Positions 22,549-36,886 of a stretch of 64,000 nucleotides of DNA are shown piece after piece. Position numbers and translations under genes: made by a program. The stretch is taken from positions 45,107,001 through 45,171,000 of the forward strand of contig NC_084921.1 of the NCBI RefSeq assembly GCF_958298935.1, written 5' to 3'. The notes beneath the pieces are model-generated. The model was not told the origin of the DNA, made no database searches, and saw only the letters and a list, made by a program, of their open reading frames with translations. How positions within the stretch are numbered: position 1 is the stretch's first letter; every line of letters starts with the position of its first letter. The stretch comes from Phragmites australis. Its lineage: Eukaryota > Streptophyta > Magnoliopsida > Poales > Poaceae.

Positions 22549-23491
22549 CTTTCTTGCACTTGGGTGCATTTTTTGCCAAGATTTTTTGATGTTTCAGTTT
22601 GTTATGTTGCTTGGTGTTTTGGCTGCATACGTGATGGACTGATTATACGAATTGAGATTCGTTTGTACAGCATCAAAATATGCTGAATTGTTGATTCGAA
22701 GGAGCGGATAACGTGAAATTGCTTGTACTTATCAGAGTGCTAAATTCATTTATGATGTGCTGATGGCAAGCTGCTAAAATGCTTGAGATCACGAACGTGA
22801 CGATTGGGCAAAAATTGCTTCGACGTCAGGACAGGATACTGAAATAAGCAGGTGCGGTAGTTTTATACGCTAGAAGGACAAGGACCTTGACTGCTACAGA
22901 CCAAATGGGATCACCAACACAGGATGTAACAAGCAGTACGTGTAGGCGACTTGGGCCAGATGCGGATCAGAATCTCCCATCCTAAACCCAACAGCAGCAT
23001 ATAACCAGGACTTGAGAATTGAAATATCTTACCATTCAAAATTTGACGAATCAAAAATCATGCAAGCGCTGGCAACATGTCGTTCACCCATAAACTATCA
23101 CATAGAATTAATTGGTAACAAGTCAAAGTGACAAGCTCAGCTCAATCTTTTACATGGTTCGTCACATAAAACCAAACTGCGCAGGTACTAAGGCCCATAT
23201 ATCGGATATGGTGTCGAAAAATATGTACAAATATCATGTTAGCTAATGACATTTTCATTGTTGTCTTCATGATATTCAGTCAACGGACACTACTGCACAT
23301 AACTGCATAATTAACCTGGTTGAGTACCTCTGCTTGCAGTGTGAAAAGAATTGGATGATCTAAACCTGTACATACTACAAACACTAATAACCCCTAAAGA
23401 AATGCTATTTGTTATTTGTTTTCAGAAATATTTTATCTACCACTGTCTACACCATCCAATAGGCAAAACTGTCTTCACTCTCAGGAGCATG
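22549..23491. other. Shared 3' flank between convergent genes
   Basis: This spacer must hold the 3' ends of both the lectin receptor kinase (from the left) and the CHR28-like gene (from the right). No open frame of interest, transposon end or RNA gene was recognised. Confidence 0.5.
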
Positions 23492-26400
23492 CTAAACCAT
23501 AAACAGATAATTCAGGTCTTCCACGGTCAGTCGAGTCTGGCGGGAACCAGATCTATCTTCCCCAAATGCAGAAGCAACCATCTCCCGTTTTTTCTCCTGA
23601 GACATGTACAGCTTAGTTGAGCATCAAGAGACAGTAGATTGTAGAAGTTATTGCTAAACCAAATTATGAACGAACTGACAGTTTAAATTTTGTATGGCCA
23701 AGGAATAAAGTAGTTACTTTGGATTTGCCAATCTCAGGACCTCACCAACAGGAAGTCCAGGAAGTGGTACTCATGACAAAATTAGCATACTGATTGAAAG
23801 TTTAGAAGGATTTTGTAGCTGTATTTTGATTATTTCAGGTGAATTCTTGTGGCTACGCTTTTTTCTATACTCTGAATTATTGTTTCCAGGGAAAAAGACA
23901 CATGTCAGTGAAACGAATCTGCTTGTTCCCTAAGGTCACCAGGGAAAACTAAACTTAAGTGATAATGATGTAGACTTGATGTCTAAAAGGACTTATTAGA
24001 ATTTTCACACTGCTCTATCACTAGACAAGGAGGACCTGGACACAAGGTTGGCCTCCTATGCCCAGTTTCAGGAGGAATCTGGATGAGATTCTTGCCAGAA
24101 TCCAAACGGAATCTCAGTACCTGATCCAGATTATGAATATAAATGCAGATGATTCGCAGTCCAGAAAAAATTCAAACATACCTGAAGAGCCAGAATACGA
24201 TCTTCAACGGTGTCTTTTACAGTTAACCGTGATACCGTGACAGGCCGTGTTTGGCCAATACGGTGTGCTCTATCCACGGCTTGGTCTTCTGTAGTTGGGT
24301 TCCACCAAAGATCAAGCATAAGTACGTGGCAGGCAGAAACCATGTTCAAACCAAGACTTGCAGCTTTGAGTGACATGATCATAACAGAAACCTGCCAACA
24401 GTAGAAGTCAAAAACAGAACTCCATATACTTGACAAGGTTACATAGGTGGATATGCTGGATGCCATTGAATGCAAACCTCTGGAACCGTATTGAAGTCTC
24501 TCACAGCTTTATCCCGTGCAGCAACAGACATTGTTCCATCAAGCCTTCGATATGTCAGGTGAGAAGCTTTCAAATGAACCTCTAGCAAATCCAGCATTCT
24601 AGTCCACTGAGAGAAAACAATGGCCTTCTCTGTCATCTTGGTGTCGACATGTTCTGAAGAACTATTTCCGTTGAAGTCTTCAGAAGTCAGCCCGATTGAT
24701 TTTTTGCTATCGCTCATTTGGGTGGGATCTATTTCGGGCAATGAGAGAAGAATATCTAGTGCAGCTCTCACTTTGGAAGATGCGTAGGATGAATCGATCC
24801 CAGGCCGCTTTTCAGCATGTACCATTTCCATACACGAATTGTTAGGCTTGAATTCACAGGTTAATCCTCTCAGAGAGCATTCAAGAGTGCCTCTCGAGAA
24901 TAGCGAGGTTGTATTTAGTCGAACTCTGCAATTAGACACTGGGCATATGCTGTCATCACCAGTGAGTTGCTCCAGTATGCACTGGTTGCAAAAAACATGA
25001 CTGCATATGGTGACAACAGCATCTTCTGGTGCATCCTGCACAATTCATGTTTGTTAAGAATCAGAAGTGCTTCTGCAGCAGAATAGTAAGCACAACAATA
25101 GGTACATGGCCCAGCATCAAGCTGCGATCAAGAAAACTGAACATGTGAAATTTATGTTATTCCCTGAGATTAACTTTATCTAGCACAGTTCAAGCTAGTT
25201 GGAAATTAGAAACCACACTTGCACTGGTAGAAATGCAAAGTTAATACTAAGATGAATGCTAACTGCAAGATATCTCTCTCAACCAAACCATCAGCACAGC
25301 AACACATTTTAATAATTCTTGTTGTTATATACCACTAGCTAGACTCTGGAATTTAACATTCCCATGGTGATAATAGTGCTCAGAGTTCACAACTGTTCTT
25401 CTTCGTTCCTACTCTTGTGGATAGTTTCATTCTCAGATAGGCCTTTTCTAGCTCTTTGTACAGTTCTTTTCCTTCGTTGTATGATTTCTGATCATACTTC
25501 CTTTATTTAATATATATTACCACAGTAGGGGGAACCCCTACTGTATTCCCTCAAAAAGAGTTCATCTGCTAGTAAGAAAAACTCAAAAACTAAATTATGC
25601 AAACTTACTAGTTCCAGGCGTTACTCAAGTAAAGACCAACAGTCAAGAGTATGAAAGCAAATAGCAACATCAAATACAATACAATACATATTACAGAACA
25701 AGGTTGCACATGGAAAGAGTGCATAGTGCATACATGGATAGAAATTAAGGTGCAGATAGGAAAGAGAGGAATTCACTTACATTGCAGAGAGCACATATTG
25801 CAGAACAAGATTGCAAGCAATTAAGCAATTCTTGCTGCCTTTCCATAGGAAGTTTCTTCGCCATCTCCAGCGAAGACATCCAGCTAGAAGTAAACTCATG
25901 GCCTCTTACTAGGTGAGGGTGATCGCATGCCTGTCTGAGCCGTAAAAGCAACAGTAGTATGTTGACATAATTTTGCCTAACAGTACCAGCAGCTGCATAT
26001 TCCTGTAAAGGAGTTGTAGTAAGCACAGTCTTCCAATAAATTTGCAAATGAAACGTGTAAGCACGCATCGATATCAACCATAGGTTACTAAACATGAAAT
26101 GGGATGAGTGATGAATCATGTCACATCCCATAAGTGTCACAGCCCACTAATATTCACTTCTAATCAGGGATGACAGTAGCCTGATATATAACTACAACTG
26201 GTGCTCAGTAACTGGTTAGTAAGAAAACATTTGTATAATTTAACCATAATTCAAAATGATAAGAGAACAAAAACTACAAGTGCGAACATAGCCATTATGG
26301 ATTTATACATCTTTCATCATGTAAAAGCATCACTATATATAATTAAAATTTACAAGATCCAAAGATCAAGCTGACAGACGAAACAGAAGAATATATCAGA

Positions 26401-29400
26401 AAAACAAAGGCTGTTAATAAACATTGTGAACTAACCTTGAACTGTTCTCGTGATTCAGCTTCTAAAGTATTATAAAAAGCACGCTCCTCACCAGTGAAGC
26501 CCACTGTCTTAAGAGAAACAGTCTTCGGTGGTAAGGAAATGATTGGTTCCCCATCAAGCATTGTTGCTACAAGACAATAAGTCACAAACAATAACTGAGA
26601 GATAAACAAATCGTAATGCAAAAATAAATAAATATAACTTTCAATGCCAATTGGAAAGATAATAAGAGGATAAGGCAAATGACAGCAAGTCAACTAAGTT
26701 GCAATGGAACATAATTTTCAGAAATATCGCCTCTAAATTATGATCTATAACACTGGTGAAGAGCACTAGCACATAAACATGTCTGTGTAACTATGACTTA
26801 GCTTAATCGATTTCCCCAAACAAGTGCATTCTTCAACCAGCAGTTGAAATATCACTCTCAAGGTTACACAAACTGGCCAACAAACTAAAAGCTAAATATA
26901 AGGGAATGTACAATCAGGAAGTTTTCCATAGGATCGGAAAAACAGTGACTGAGGATGTATTAACATGTTATGCCATCAATCAACTTATGCTATGTAGGCA
27001 AAACTTCACGGTAAGCCCACAAACTATTTGACTTTTGCTAAAGAACAGGATCCCGCTGGCAGCACAAACACATACTGGTTGACAGGAAATGAGATGCCTA
27101 TCAATAAGACAACCACGATGGGGTGAAGATGTGAATTACAACTCATACTTATCCCACTAATCAATGATTAATTGTTATTCTGATGAACAGAATCACCCGA
27201 GAGATTTGAAGCATTCACTCAACAAAAATATGATACGACAATATTGAATCAGATTTGATGCGACTAGTCCAAAAAATTTAGACAACAAAAAATCACCTTC
27301 CACTAAGAGGTCGCATATAGTTAAGCACAATCATCAGGACACAGGACACCTATTTTTTGGGACACATCTAAAATTCACTTGGATTCTAGATATGTACAAG
27401 GAAGAAAGAAATGGAAGACAATGATTCAATGAAAACTTATTTACTGACCTTTAGTACGGCGAAGCATTACCGTCTTTAAAACAACTTGAAGCTTCTTATA
27501 ACCATTAGTTGGGTTCCTACTGATTGGCAATTTTATCATGGCGCAAAATTGCTTGTATACAGCATACGGGTCATATCTGAGAAATCTAAAATAGCTATAG
27601 AGGTCCTCCACAGCATTCTGTATAGGTGTTCCAGACAAACACCATCTTCTTTTGGCTCGCAAACCCCAGCAAGCCCTGGCAACCTGAGTTCGGTAATTTT
27701 TAATACTTTGTGCTTCATCAAGAATAACCCTAAACCAAGCAACTTTTGCAAGAGGTCTCTCAGGCAAGCTACTCTCCGCTGCACTTCCATTTTTTGTTTT
27801 CTTAGAAGAGGATGACTTCCTCTTTTTGCTGCCTGAAGAGGCAACAGGAGCACCATATCTGTCAGGCTTCCCTTTTTCTTCATCGTCGCTATCAGGATTT
27901 GATTGTTTTGGTACTTCCATGCTTACTATAGAATATGTAGTTAGCACAACATCATATTTGGTGAGCCCGTTGGGATCCTTCGTACGATTGTTACCATGAT
28001 ATACTAAAAAAGACAAATTAGCTTTACTAGTAACTTTGTTCTTCAGTTCTCCAGCCCATTGTCTTAGAACACTTGTGGGGCAAACAACCAAAGTTCCAGC
28101 AGCTGGCCTTGTCTTAACTGCTACAATAGGATTTTCTTTCTTAACTGTGTTACTTGTCACTTCAGGGCTACATGTCTGTATCGGCTTTTTCAAATGAGGT
28201 CCAGCACTATCATCTTCATCATCGTCGTCTAGAGTTACAGCTTCACATGGCTCTTTCTTAATAGTAGATGATTGTGGCACTGGTGGCCGTTCAGTCAAAA
28301 TCAGTGATATGGCTGATACAGTTTTACCCAGGCCCTGAAAAGTACCAGATGACCTCTTAAGACCCAATTGACCATTTTCGCTGAGCAAAAAGGGAGGGAT
28401 CAACTAGCATACCTGATCATCCGCAAGAATTCCTCCAGAGCAATGCAAACCACTTGTCTCCTTTTGCACCATCCATGACAAGGCAATTTTCTGTCCGAAG
28501 TAACAATAATTACTCAAGAGCTGGTAATAGTACTTTTAGGAAATAACACAACATTAGCTGCAGGGCGAACCTGATGCCTCAATAAAGGAACTGTTAAAAC
28601 CCCATCAGGTGGATTAGCCTCAAACTTTGGCTGTGAAATATCCTGCCAATCACCAAATATGTCAAGTGTACTGACGCACAAGAAAGATAGCACACAGTTG
28701 AATCCAAAGATAAGTTACTTTTTTGTGGCGATAAAGAACCCGATGTTTCATAGAGTAAAATAATAGAAAATCAGAAAAGATTGGCACATAAGTACCTGTG
28801 ATTAGCAATAGAAAACAAGTGTTATGCATGCCTATTGCTACATGGATAGAAGACGGAAATCCTACCCAAAAAATGCTGCATTACCAGCTAAACTTGAGAC
28901 AGCAACAAACCAACAGTCTGGTTGCTTTCTATCATCTCAGGAAACAATGGATTAGAAAGCTCAAGAACCCAGCTTGTTGGTTTATGAGAGTTCAAGGGAA
29001 GATCAAGCTATCGAGCACTACCCAAACTTGAAAAGATAAGGCTAATATTGATTGTTAACTGTTTTGAAAAGACTTCAGTTAATCTAAATCCTCTCCCAGT
29101 TAAAAGACTTATTGACCAGTAACAACAATACCTCGAAAACCAATGTAGAAACAGCCATTCTAAACATCAACAAACTCAACAATATCAAGTCAAGTTACAC
29201 TGAAATATGATGCTTCTAGGGGGGAAACAAGACATTACCTCTCCTACAATGGGTATTTACAAAAGGAAACACTCGAACAATACATCAGAAGACCATAATC
29301 AGATATAAATTGATTCTAGGAACAAAAACAATAGCATGTGACACCATAGTAAGAATTGAAAAGGTAAAACATCAGCAACAAAAACAAAGTGAAGTTACTC

Positions 29401-32400
29401 AACCGCAATTTTGCATTTCATTCTTTTACATACTATTTGGATAAAACCAATCATATTATATCACCACCCAACAAAAGGGAGTGGGACTGAAAAAAAAATT
29501 GGCAGAAGCCTGATTATTAGGAGAATGCTAAAGAAAGTAAATAAGGAAAATAAGCAAGCAATGGTACAGAGGGCTAGATGACCTGCAACGCAAGCCGTAG
29601 AGTCATTCTTTCATCATGTGGCTTGTATCCCATCCCACCAAATGTAGGAAGAATGGGATTAGCATACATAGATTGTGGAAAGTTATGATGCAGCCTTCCC
29701 TGGAGTGACAATAGATGATCAGGAGCAGGATTCCTATTACCCTCAAGAACACATAAATCAGAAGCCACATTGCCATCCATACTGAAGCAACCTCTTGATG
29801 AATTGCCCTGAATAGAAGAGTTGTCACTTCTATAATCATACTGTTTATGTAATACTGGTGGTTTTTGATATCCCATGTTCTTAAATTGGTGTTGGTTGCT
29901 GATAGGAATAAAGTCCAGCAACTGTTTTGATGAGTGACCTAAGTATTTATCAGCATCCTCTGTGGTGGAGTTTCTGCTTGAGGGTACTGGAGACGAGTCG
30001 GTGCTGGACTCGCTCTTGAAACAAATATCTTCAGACTGGTTCTGCTCACAGGAAATCGACTCTGGCGAGGATACATACATGTCGAAATCTGATAAAGATG
30101 TATCATCACAATATTGATCGGGAGAGCCCATCTGCATCGAATCGCTTTCACATATATTCTGTGGGAACTGTTCCATCTCATATTGCTCATTGTTTTGTGA
30201 AAAATCACGTGGCAAATCATGGAGTGGCCTTTCACCAACCATATCAGCAGAAACATAATCTGGATGAGGATATTCTCCACATTCCCCATGTAGATGTTCT
30301 TCCTGCACAGTTAGGCAACTGCCGTTGGCATTGCGAATGCTTTCAGTTGCCTCACCCATGTTCAACTCAGTGCAAGAAATATCAGGTATAGCTTCAGTAT
30401 GAGTAAGAGAAAACATGTCCATTGAAGTGAAATGGTTATCATCCTGACCAGTATTACCAAGCATTGCATCTGTACCCTCCCGTTTAATTTCACTCAAACC
30501 TGATTGCTCGGTGGATATATCACCTGAAAAATCTGCAATAGGCATTAAATAATTAATTAATGGTTCCTTTATATTATGATAATGTAATTACGTAAAAATA
30601 CATTTATAAAGAGGAAACCAACATACAGGTATTCATTTGTGTCCCCATGCCTTCCATGTTGTTCTCTACTTGGAGTTGTGTTTGGTCAGAGTACATAGTT
30701 TGCCATCCAAGGTATGAACCATTTGAGAAATCTTTGTATGGAGGGCCAGTAGCTTTTTCAAAATTAGCATGGTTTGATGCATCCATTGCAAAATGTTGAC
30801 TATCCATGTTGTAAGGTCTTAATCGATCATATAGATCTGCAAAGTCATAACCAAAAAAGGTTTTACACCACAGGAAAAATATTAGGTGAGCGATGAAAAG
30901 AAGTTAATAAGGAGTAATAACAGTTCAACTTCATCTAAAGCCACATTTGTATTTATCACCATTGCTAAACAATCCATAAGGGCTAGCCTCTGAGTGATCA
31001 ATCGTTCCTTCTCCTTTGTTGAGTTCCATGTTAACTTCCATATGGCACTGTGAAGAGTCCACATGCGAGTAGTTTGACCAAGAATCTACATTCTCAAGCA
31101 TTTCTGCTGATTCACAAAGTGATAAAATTAACAACAGATCAACAATTATGGAGAAAATTTGTGTATCCTGTAAAATCATATGATAAAATGGCCAGCTCAG
31201 TATACCTTCATTGCTTTGGAATGCATTTTCAGAACCGTTGGTGTTGGCAGGCATTTCCAAACAACCTTGATTGACCTGTATTCATTAACACAAGAAATAA
31301 AAGAGAATAAAGTCAGACAAGAAATTAAATAAATGAAACATAACAGAAAATGTTACAGGTTATGTAAGTAATCTTTCTAACAACATTCACTAAGAAAATG
31401 TTTTGAAATGGCATACCCTGGATACAATTCGCTGGTTACTGACAACAAACCATAAAAACAATGGACCAATTTGGATAAAAATGACAAAGAAATATGTGAA
31501 ATGCTAGATAAAAAATTGCAGAAACCACTTGTTAATGTTGATCCTTTCTGTACTGATATCAACAGCAAAACAAGAGTGCTGGATCCAACAATACAATTAT
31601 TACAATCTCAAGTTGAATCAAGCATCCAACAAGTTGATAGTTTCAAACAAAAATCACGCAATTTATGATACAGGCTAATTATGTAAAGACCACCTGCTAA
31701 ACTTAAAACACCAGAAATACGAGGATCCACCAAACCAACTGTAGCATTATCTGCCACAAACAAGAGCTTTGTATTTCCCATGACATTCACACCAAGCACC
31801 CAGAGGTTCAACCATCAGTCACACCCAGAGCTTCCTTTTTAAGCAAAACAACTATAAGTAGCTCAGAATAATCTGTGTAGTCACCTAGCTCCAAATATAA
31901 GCAGATACCACAGAGGTACAAAGATAATTGTCATCATCGAGCATCATAGCTACTGCTGCTGAGTCAGACAAGTAGCTGCAACAAAAATTCAACCTTTTTT
32001 TCACTATAGTCTGTACTGTGAGAAAGTAAAGGCAGATACATCCATGTGCGGCAAATAACATAGCCAAGACAGGGTACGATATTTGAATGAAAGAAACCAA
32101 CTAAAACCCACCACCATAGCCCACATCTCTTTGTAATCCTTGACGTTTTGACCACCTGTGAGTCTGACCAACAAGGCTGTTGCTGACCAACTAACTAGAC
32201 ACCATAACTTGTTCTTGATAGCAGGCCTAACTACCTTGATAGTGGCCGCTATCAAAACAGTAGCATGTGAAAACTGATGCTATATGCATACAAAGAAAAA
32301 GAAGAAAAGACTGTACAAAGAGCCCCCGGACAGTTCCAAAGGAACAGAGGCAAGCTAAAAAAGGAGATGAAGGCAGCTTAAGAAAACTAATTTATTGTCT

Positions 32401-34029
32401 TCCTTGAATCTATGAGATTGCAGATGGGATTCATCCAAGAAGACCAGCTTCCAAGAAGAAACACTTGGCCTTTTATATTCTCAAAGATGAGACCATTTCG
32501 TTGCTTTCAGATTAGCCAAGCAGCAATGATGAAGATTTCCATGACGAAAGACTGAAAATTCATGCTTGGCCTGTATCATTGTATCGAAGAAAGGAAGATT
32601 GTAGCTCCAGTCAATATTAATAGATTTCCAACAGCTTCTACTAAATTGAAACATCCAAAGAAGAGATGGAAAGCAGTCTCCTCTGACTGTTGTTCCTCAA
32701 GAAAATTTCTTCTGTCTTCTGGAAGTCCAAATTAGTAGTGAGTAGTGACTCACTTCTAGCAGTGTCCTCGTGTGAAACAATATAGGATAAATGACGTATT
32801 TCAAACTCAATTGTTTAGTTGTATGATTTTCTTTATGATTCACATTACACATACGAATATTCGTATTTTAGAATTATCATACCTCTTTTTAAGCCTGATT
32901 TCAAGACCACATACATTTTCTTTATGAAGGTGAAAGTGTTGCAACTTGCAAGGTGGGGTGTCCGCTCACTAAACCCATTCCACTATCTAGAACAATCCAC
33001 CACCTCAATCACAGCACAACTCATCGTCACATACATTCGCCAATTGTAGTACAATCACATTCTTCTCCCACCTTGGCTCCCTTATCAGTCTGCATGGCTC
33101 ACTGCTGTCGCCATGGCACTACTGCTAACAACACATGCCTCTGCAACCAAGAACATCCCATAGCCAATGGCATCACCACAGCCACAGCCTGACCGCAATG
33201 TTAACTCAGCTGCGAACCGCCGCTGCCACCACAAGTCCACAACCTTCTCTATAGTCTAACCCTGAGCCCCTCACAGGCCACCACCATCAGCAATGGCTGA
33301 CAGTGCCACCACATGTCAGCCACCAGTGAATCCAGCAATGGACCAAACGAACCAGGGAGGGAACCACATGAACTTCCTCATATCGGGGCGTCCAGAGACA
33401 ACAGCAGTGTCCAATAATTGCCGAAGTAACTGTATTCAGATGGTTACCGCTTCCCAAACAATATAGTCTTCATATGATTAGCATTTCCCAAACAACAATA
33501 ACCAGACGCATATAATAGTATGAACAAGCACGCAACATTCCAGTAGATTGTAAACAACAAAAAACACTAGTTAAACTAAACGAGGCGCACTCATCCCTTA
33601 GCTCGATCACACTTGGTTCATCATCGACACCTCGACACGACACAAGCACCATACGGCACGGCATCTAAAGCCCCAAATCATCCAAAATCGCCAAACCGAA
33701 TGCTAAAATTCTCCCAAAAAAAATTCGACGTATACTGTCCCAGCGCAACCCAAAACCCTGGCCTAAACACAGCACCGGCACCGAACAGCCCCGCCCATCG
33801 AATCCGATCCGACTAACGCAAAAATCCGACGAAAAGCGAATTAGGGCAAGCGGTGACAGGCACTCACCCCAGACTCCTCCTCCTCCTCCCCGTCCTCTGG
33901 CAGCGAGGGATCGGTCTCCAAAAAGGCGAAAAAGTCGCCAAGGGGCATGGACAGGTTGTCCTCCACGCCGCCGGCGCAGCCAGCGCCTTCGAAGCCATCG
34001 TAACCGACCGCCGGTTCCTCCGCCATCAT
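23492..34029 (-). CDS. CHR28: SNF2-family ATPase with embedded RING finger, CHR28/FRG-like (Uls1/Ris1 type), 13 exons
   Basis: Nuclear chromatin ATPase; Arabidopsis CHR27/CHR28 (FRG1/FRG2) act in RNA-directed DNA methylation and transposon silencing. Exons (minus): 34029-33868, 31275-31206, 31106-30960, 30836-30627, 30532-29583, 28642-28571, 28490-28413, 28334-27449, 26566-26436, 26002-25781, 25035-24478, 24391-24182, 23596-23492. They sum to 3,801 bp in frame, 1,266 aa. Domains: acidic variable N-terminus (1-510); SNF2 ATP-binding part with [13 protein letters not shown] (about 555-568) and DEAQ (about 769); RING-HC (about 972-1012, CALCN...CSHVFCNQC...CPVSNC); helicase C-terminal part with AIVFSQW and [15 protein letters not shown]. 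The DEAQ form of box II and the RING between the two lobes are as in the Rad5/Uls1 group. Two ATGs are adjacent; the first is used here. The exon 3 acceptor is CAGCAG. Confidence 0.94.
32310..32730 (-). mobile_element. L1-type LINE remnant (3' end) in intron 1 of the CHR28-like gene
   Basis: The minus strand, read with frameshifts, shows the end of an L1 ORF2: [11 protein letters not shown] (zf-RVT-like region), [31 protein letters not shown] and [17 protein letters not shown]. Stops and shifts mean it is inactive. It has the same orientation as the host gene. The 5' part is missing; the boundaries given are approximate. Confidence 0.65.
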
Positions 34030-36886
34030 CCGCGTCGCGATTCGACCATACGATTCGCGGGGGCAGGCGGACGCCTTGCCTTGCCTTCTCCGGACGAGCG
34101 CCGCGAGCGAAACCCAAAATCCAATCTGCTGCGGTGGCGGGCAGGGGGGGGGGGGGCGGTGCTAAGAAGAAGATGCCATCCGCGTCGAAGTGGTCGAAGG
34201 GGAAAATTTCTCTTTGGGAGGGGGGGTGGGGGCGGGGGGCGACCGGGACGCGTCGTCGCTGACGCGTGGGGCCGGGCCCACACGACGTCGGGGGTGGGTA
34301 TTTTAAAAGGCACGGGTCGGCGTTCGGAATGGCCGAACTGGAAATTGGAATCGTCATTTCTGGAGGCGGGCCGGTGCGGGTGGGTTTCGTGGTGATGATC
34401 GCCATGTGCTCACGCGGTGCAGTCTGGACGGTTGGCTCGTCTCCCTTGCGACTCGATTGGCTGCGGGGCGGGGAGGGTGGACCTGGCCGCCCGGCTGGTG
34501 GTGACTGGAGCGGACCCGTCCAAATTCTGAGCCGTGGAACGGGCGCGTGTGCCACACGTACCCGTGCGGGAATTTTCGCACGGGAGTCCCAGGAGTCTAT
34601 GGATTTCGCACTTCTTGTCGGTCATGTCGATGTCCTATGTCCGCGACGCAGTTATTTTGCGCTAATCTTATCGTACGATGCCGCGTGACCATTTTAGTCT
34701 AGACCATGGACAGAATTTGCTTGTACCTGAGTGATCTCAAGTTCGCGGTCTGACCAATATGTATCCAGATATCACAATCATATACTTGTCACAATAAGAA
34801 TGTATTTCAGCAGCAATGCACACAATATCCATTTTGTTTCATGGTCTTGGGCCCATGATGTAAAATATTCTGCCTTATCTAAAATAATAGTCATCTTAGC
34901 TTCCTCATAAACCAAAAAAACAAAAGAATTACTATCATAGTTTTCGCCTTTTAAGGGTGCTTGCATCCTTAAAGAACATTTTGTGCGTTTCAGTTATTGG
35001 AACTATAGCCATCACCAATGGCGTATTCGATTGAGACAAGTGGATAAAAATAATGATAAACAATATTATGAGATGACTTTTATAGTATACCTAAATGAGT
35101 GCATGTCGTCCATTTTCTTCATCCGGTGGTTTAGATTAGCCCAATAATACTCTATCGCCCATCAGTATCATGGGTATCATTAAAGAGTATCATGGGTATC
35201 ATAAGGGTAGGATTGGAAAAAAAATCATGATAAACTTGTAAATTATATGTTTAATTAGGGAAGATCAAAATATTAGTTTATTCTTCGGAAGCTTTTACTT
35301 ATTCTGTTCATTTCATTTATTAGGGTTTTCACCCTCCGTCGGTCGGTCGATGATGGATGGCGAAGGTCCAAAGTCCGGTCAGTCAATGACGTAATTACCC
35401 CTAAAAGTATCAAGATAATTACAATAATACCTACTAAAATGGACGGTTGAATCACAACAATGATACTCTCTATCATCTAGTATTATGGTATACTGTAAAG
35501 GTCCTCTATTATGAAAAGTGGTAATTTCTTGGAGAACCATTTCCTATGTTGTGATTGGTGCATGATCTAGAGGAAAACGAAAGACATTAGCAAATTAGGC
35601 CCTGCTCAATGTAAGCTCCGCTCTATAGGCTTGATAACTTTTTCTCGTGGTGCACGGGAGCAAGATATTGGCGAAAACTGACCAGGGCATGTTCCAAGCA
35701 CGGGTCAAAATATTTTTGTTTTAAACATCATAAAGATAACGATTTGGCAAACTTGTCTTTGACATCATTATGTGGTATAGGCATAGGCAATGACGGAAAA
35801 AAAATGGGCTCCTCGCAAAGAAAAAAAAAGAAGAAAATGGCCCTTTCCTTGCCCCAACCAAAGAAATAACTACATCCATCCACCCTTGTACAACTACCAA
35901 CACAAGGGTGATAGGAAGGTTGATCGAAAAAATTGCGTAAAAAACAAAATTGCAAGCATCTGCAATGCCAAACTAGCTCGAATATACATTAAAAAACTAG
36001 CTATAGCTCGAATAGTGAAGGCCAACATGGGTCATGGCCCCCTTCAATTTTGTAAGTCATTAGATAAAGTATTGGAAATTTGGTCTATGTAGTGTTTGAG
36101 CATGATAAACACAAACTGCATCTTCCCATGAAATTCGTTGCTTTCAAGCGCTGACCCTGCTTGTTTTGTGACCAAGCACCGTCACTGGGCTCTACCACCC
36201 AACATCACATTGCTGACAATGCAACATTGTTACAAGCTTGGCTAGAAGTAGATATGATGAAATCTAATTCAATCATAGCGCTTGAGTTCCACACAATGTC
36301 AATCGGTTGTGACCGAGGATATTAGTGCACATGCTCACCCATACCTTACAGGTAGAAAACTCTGTCATTAAAAATAGTAGATATGTGCATGAACTGATCA
36401 TAAGACTGTGCCAGTGGCGGACTCAGGATTTTTTTCGTAAGGTAGGCATCTAAATTTTTAAGACCATAATTTGGTAAAAGAGTAAAAAAAATTGGCAAAA
36501 GACAATATAAATATGGTAATTCGGTATAATATCGTAAATTCAACAATAAATCCCAAATTTGTAAAACCACAATATAAATAGTCCAAGTCTGTAAAAGTGT
36601 TTTCTTTTTCAGAAAAAAAAAAGATGAAAAGAAAACTAAAGTAAGTTTCATCCTAGAACATGATAGAAATTGGTGACTGAAATACTGAATATGATCTATA
36701 GAAATGTGAGGGAATGGCAAGGTGTGGAAAAATGTATGAAGGGTTTTTAGGAGGAAAAAAGGGCATGAACAAATTTTCATCACAGAAATTCCCTAGCTAA
36801 TACAATAGGAAGTTTGGTTGGATGAACTAATTTATACAGTTGCCAACAGAACCAGGTACTAGCACATTGTTCAAGCAGGAACTTAC
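34030..36886. other. Upstream flank of CHR28-like gene and AT-rich spacer
   Basis: 34,030-34,600 is GC-rich with G and C runs and should hold the promoter and 5' leader of the CHR28-like gene; no clear TATA box was identified. 34,700-35,500 is AT-rich with repeated TATCATGGGTATCAT motifs (about 35,164-35,205) and could be a decayed MITE. At about 36,413, CAGTGGCGGACTCAGGATTT looks like one end of a hAT-type element read rightwards, but I did not find a matching end. Open frames here are unconvincing. Confidence 0.35.

Noticed and set aside
33665..34555. 296-codon minus frame across the CHR28 start
   Set aside because: It runs through the first exon in another frame and through GC-rich leader sequence; the frame beginning at 34,029 fits the family and splice sites.
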